The position numbers and the translations under genes were made by a program. Of a stretch of 64,000 bases of DNA, positions 61,024 to 64,000 are shown piece by piece. Source of the DNA: Adiantum capillus-veneris (Eukaryota > Streptophyta > Polypodiopsida > Polypodiales > Pteridaceae); assembly GCA_014529385.2 (NCBI GenBank), contig CM043942.1:50904774-50968773 (forward strand), read 5' to 3'. Below the pieces are notes generated by a model. The model did no database searches and was not told where the DNA came from. It worked only from the letters and a program-made list of their open reading frames with translations. How positions within the stretch are numbered: the stretch's first letter is position 1; each line of letters starts with the position of its first letter.

Positions 61024-61070
<47 letters not shown>
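60881..61070. repeat. (CT)n, (AC)n and a 45-base G run
   Basis: (TC)n fills about 60886-60975, (AC)n about 60980-61000, then a short GA tract and an unbroken run of G at 61026-61070. Frames through it (poly-Gly, poly-Pro) are artefacts. Confidence 0.95.
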
Positions 61071-61071
<1 letters not shown>

Positions 61072-61119
61072 GAGTTTCATAATACCTGCACAACAGGTTT
61101 TTGCCAAGAGATCTGAGCG

Positions 61120-61342
61120 CGTCGCAGGCGAAAATGGCCGCCTGCACGCGGATTTCTATTTTTTCCCCCAATTTTTTGCATCGATATACTCGTGGTAATA
61201 TCCGTCGATATACGCGTGGTAAAGTATGCCTTTCCACGTGTATTTCCACGCGCATATCGACGCATATATCGACGGGTTGCAAGTACGTCGATAACCGCGT
61301 GGAAAGGTACGGCCGTCGATATCTTGATGTTATGTTGTAGTG
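61120..61342. repeat. right CACTA terminus and subterminal repeats
   Basis: Many copies of ATATCGACG, CGTCGATA and CCACGCG/CGCGTGG occur in both orientations, ending ...GTTATGTTGTAGTG. They correspond to the TCGACG-type words at the left end. Confidence 0.88.
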
Positions 61343-62603
61343 CTGAGGCTACTGTATATGGCCCCAAGTTGTCAACCTCCTCAAAATCATCTGGAGTATA
61401 CTTTAGCACTTTCTTTGGAATTAGCTCTATCTTTACCCCATAGGTAGCATGCTGCCTCCACTGCAGAAATAGCATGACTAGTTGCCATATCCTCCACTAA
61501 CTTCCGCATACCTCCTTTTCCAAAGTTAGTTCCTAACGGCATACCTGTCTCCCACAGATGGATCTTGCCATCCTTAAAAAAACACAAGATCTCTTTTTAA
61601 GGCGTCACTAAAGCTATCACAATCCCTTCTGCCATGGTCCGTGCCATCACACCATATGTATCTGTGCACAAATCCTTCTTTGCTTTGGGATTTTTGTCCT
61701 ACAGAATAGCAGGTTGTCCTTTTTCTTCAAGCCTTGTTAGCTTTTAACTTCATTTCTTGCATGCCCTTAACAAGCTCATCAAGCATTGAATTATCACCTT
61801 TTGGAATTACAGTAGTAGGCTTTGGTGGAATCTTTGACGTGCTAGGAGGAGAGGTAGTACCATTCACCACCATCTTGTCCCTACAACGTTGTCTCTTAGC
61901 AAGCAATGAGACTGCGTCTTCAACCTCTTTCCACTCAGCCTTTAGACCCTGTTCTGTATTCTTATCTTCAAGGAGTAGCTCTAGCTTTTCTTGGAGCTCA
62001 GGACCAGCAACTTGAAGGAATTCGGTCTTTTCACTATCCAAAGTAGCCTGCTCTGTTCCTGACAGTTGAGCATAGCGTCGCTCAAACTCTCAACAGTTCG
62101 GTGATGGAAATTCCTTCTCTTGGCTTTGCAACCCATTCCAAGAAGGTCCTTTTTGTAACCCTTTCAGAGTCCTCCATGAAGTATTCCTCTTTTAGGGCTA
62201 ATTTGAATTGCTCCCAACCTTCTCCACGCTCCTCCCTGATTCCCTTACATGGTCTCTAATCTTAGGGACCACAACAAGCTCAAAACTACGAATCGTATCC
62301 ACCTCTGGAACTCATTGTAGCTCCATCTTCTTTACATAACCACGAAGAAGAAACTTTGTGACATCATTTGTCCATTTTGTTCAAATAGCTTGAAGGGCTT
62401 TGGTTGCTGACACCTCCCTTCTTTCTGCAGCCTGTTGTTGTTGCATAAACATGGCGAATGCTTGAAACATTTGCATTGTGCCTTGATCAAAAATCATGCC
62501 TTGTTCCTCTTGCTGATCCATAGCTTTAATTATTTGTAATTAAACCTTTCAAAACAAGTATTTGACCCCCACCCTAGCTGCTTCGCGTCGGGTTCACCAG
62601 AAA
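61343..62603 (-). mobile_element. 5' half (leader and gag) of the minus-strand gypsy element
   Basis: The first three bases are the right CTG duplication of the CACTA. On the minus strand gag starts near 62523 with a Gln-rich MDQQEEQG segment, continues through helix-rich frames (62041-61727) and a zinc-knuckle-like segment containing WCDGTDHGRRDC, and reaches the CACTA junction. Just inside the LTR (62578-62603) is TGGTGAACCCGACGCG, a probable primer site whose tRNA I cannot name. The coding part is broken in several places. Confidence 0.75.
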
Positions 62604-63788
62604 TGTCAGAAAGTGTGTGGTCTAGCAGGGAAGGTGCAGAACCTCTGACTGTGAGAGTTCGTGATGAGATTCATAAAGTTTGCAAGAAAGCGTTTGTGGA
62701 GAATCACCAAACCTCTTTCTAAGGGTGACAGAGAATCTAAGAGCATTCGTGATAGCAAAGTCACAAACCCTCTTTCCTATCGTGCTTGAAAATTGCTTGT
62801 TTTTCGTAGTCGAGAGTATGATGAGAGGATCATCAAATCACATTCAATATAACTTAAAAAGACCATTGCAAAACATTAATGTTTCAACCATGAAACCTCA
62901 ATGCTCATACAAGCACAATTCCCAATCAAAACCCAAACCTCTTTCATGGTATCATGTAGCCTCGCCCCCAATTACATAGTCGTATATCAAATAGTTGAAA
63001 GGAATTCTCAAGCTTCCACCTTCTTGGTGACCATGTTTTGATTTTGAAGAGATTTAAGAGCTTCTATATTGAAGCCCAAACACCATTTTGATAAGGGGAA
63101 ACCCTAATTCACTCCCTCACAAGCTCAGTTACAAGATTGCGAAGAGGCGGGACTGCAACACACATAGATTGGGCAACCATGGAAGCTATTACACAGTAGA
63201 GAAAAATTGATGGTTTTTTCTTTGTAAAAAGCAGCCCTCTCTCTCTTCCCCACGGAATTTTCAGCTGATGTGTCAATTTTTAGGCCATTTTTCCATTTTA
63301 GTCCAAAACTAAGCCATTTTTAGCTCATTTTTTACCCAAAAAATGTCATTTTTCATGCGAAAAATCCCAAACGGAGTCAGAAAAATCCCTAGATTTGTGG
63401 GATCACTCGCATAAGCATAAAAAGCATCATTTTACATCAATATACCATTTTGGGTCACTTTCGATGCAATTTTGCAACGACGTCTGTTAGCTGCTATTTT
63501 TGGCAATTTTTACCCGCATTAATCTTTATAGGCGAGATGAGTGTGCCACCATGAAACACTTGGAATATATACATTGTAAAACCAAATTAAGCATCTTATC
63601 AAGTGGAAAAGCATGCAAATGCGCCGCATCCAGGGTCCCCGGATAGATATGTACATGATAATGACCGCAGTAGACGCTTCAACATATATCACAATATGTA
63701 CATGATTGCTTTTATTTGCATACATCGAGAAGTATCAAGAGTGAGGTGAATGTTTTATTTCACACTATGTACGTGCCATGGCATGACA
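62604..63788 (-). repeat. 5' LTR of the minus-strand gypsy element
   Basis: This 1185-bp partner of 19589-20792 starts TGTCAGAAAG on the plus strand and ends CATGGCATGACA. The outer flank begins ACGT, as does the sequence beside the other LTR. Confidence 0.85.
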
Positions 63789-63792
63789 ACGT

Positions 63793-64000
63793 GGGGTCTA
63801 CGTTGGTCATGAATGGCGAATTTACTTCCCCGCCCCCCTCATTTACATCGTTAGCTCCATATTCAAAGCGAGTGGCTCTACTAAAGGTTTCCTTCAAGCG
63901 GGTAAGCATGTTCGGCAGGGACCATGGGCCCATGGCATACATGTCTTGGATTGAGCTATCAGGATTAGGCATTGGGTAACCCTCCATGATGTCGTAGTGA
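63793..64000 (-). CDS. 3' part of a host-like ORF interrupted by the nest (partial)
   Basis: The minus-strand frame enters from beyond the window's right end and reads HYDIMEGYPMPNPDSSIQDM, then a region with WSLPNMLTRLKETFSRATRF and a Gly/Glu/Asn linker. It is protein-like and has no transposon motif. At the ACGT duplication it runs into the LTR. On the other side of the nest (19588 to 19514, minus strand) an in-phase stretch of about 24 codons ends at a TAG. So the outer gypsy element may have landed in the last part of a host gene. I do not recognise the protein. Confidence 0.35.

Noticed and set aside
60866-61282. Poly-Pro/poly-Gly ORFs across the G run
   Set aside because: By-products of the homopolymer and (CT)n tracts.

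Overview
The window looks like repeat-dense nuclear DNA of a land plant. The signs are a plant-type retrotransposon primer site complementary to initiator tRNA-Met, a chromodomain Ty3 element, a CACTA transposon with a TNP2-type transposase, a pentatricopeptide-repeat (PPR) relic and very long (CT)n/(GA)n tracts. From memory, the style of the integrase, TNP2 and DUF7869-like proteins resembles homosporous ferns such as Ceratopteris or Adiantum more than flowering plants, but that is inference. I found no intact, recognisable host gene and no tRNA, rRNA or CRISPR.

Layout. Bases 1-434 are the 3' part of a long terminal repeat (LTR) of the same family as a complete copy at 53434-56201. From 435 to 19588 the DNA is gene-poor: an acidic hypothetical ORF (482-1534), a PPR relic (about 2449-2650), tandem duplications (3031-3700, 13924-14245), microsatellites (9951-10292), a weak gag-like relic (8024-8900), the 3' tail of an LTR element (about 15590-16330) and a minus-strand hypothetical gene with a TATA box (16379-17434).

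From 19589 to 63788 the window is essentially one Russian-doll nest. Level 1 is an old, broken minus-strand Ty3/gypsy element with LTRs at 19589-20792 and 62604-63788 and a probable ACGT target duplication. Level 2, splitting its gag, is a CACTA transposon (25462-61342, CACTACAACA ends, CTG target duplication) with TNP2 and a second transposase-type gene on the minus strand. Level 3 inside the CACTA holds two things. One is a gag-protease LTR derivative with no visible reverse transcriptase (about 31.9-42.9 kb), preceded by an array of a TATCGCGATA palindrome and a 180-bp-arm inverted repeat. The other is a terminal-inverted-repeat transposon (43717-60337) that carries a DUF7869-like, DDE-like gene. 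Level 4, inside the latter, is a young chromodomain Ty3 element (44552-57453) with one long gag-pol ORF. Level 5, inside its 3' LTR, is a 2.77-kb solo LTR (53434-56201, AATAA duplication).

The best candidates for something undescribed are the transposon at 43717-60337, whose ends and DDE-like gene I cannot assign to a standard superfamily, and the palindrome array with its giant inverted repeat at 31.9-33.7 kb. The few host-like pieces (482-1534, 16379-17328, 63793-64000 with 19514-19588) have no recognised function.
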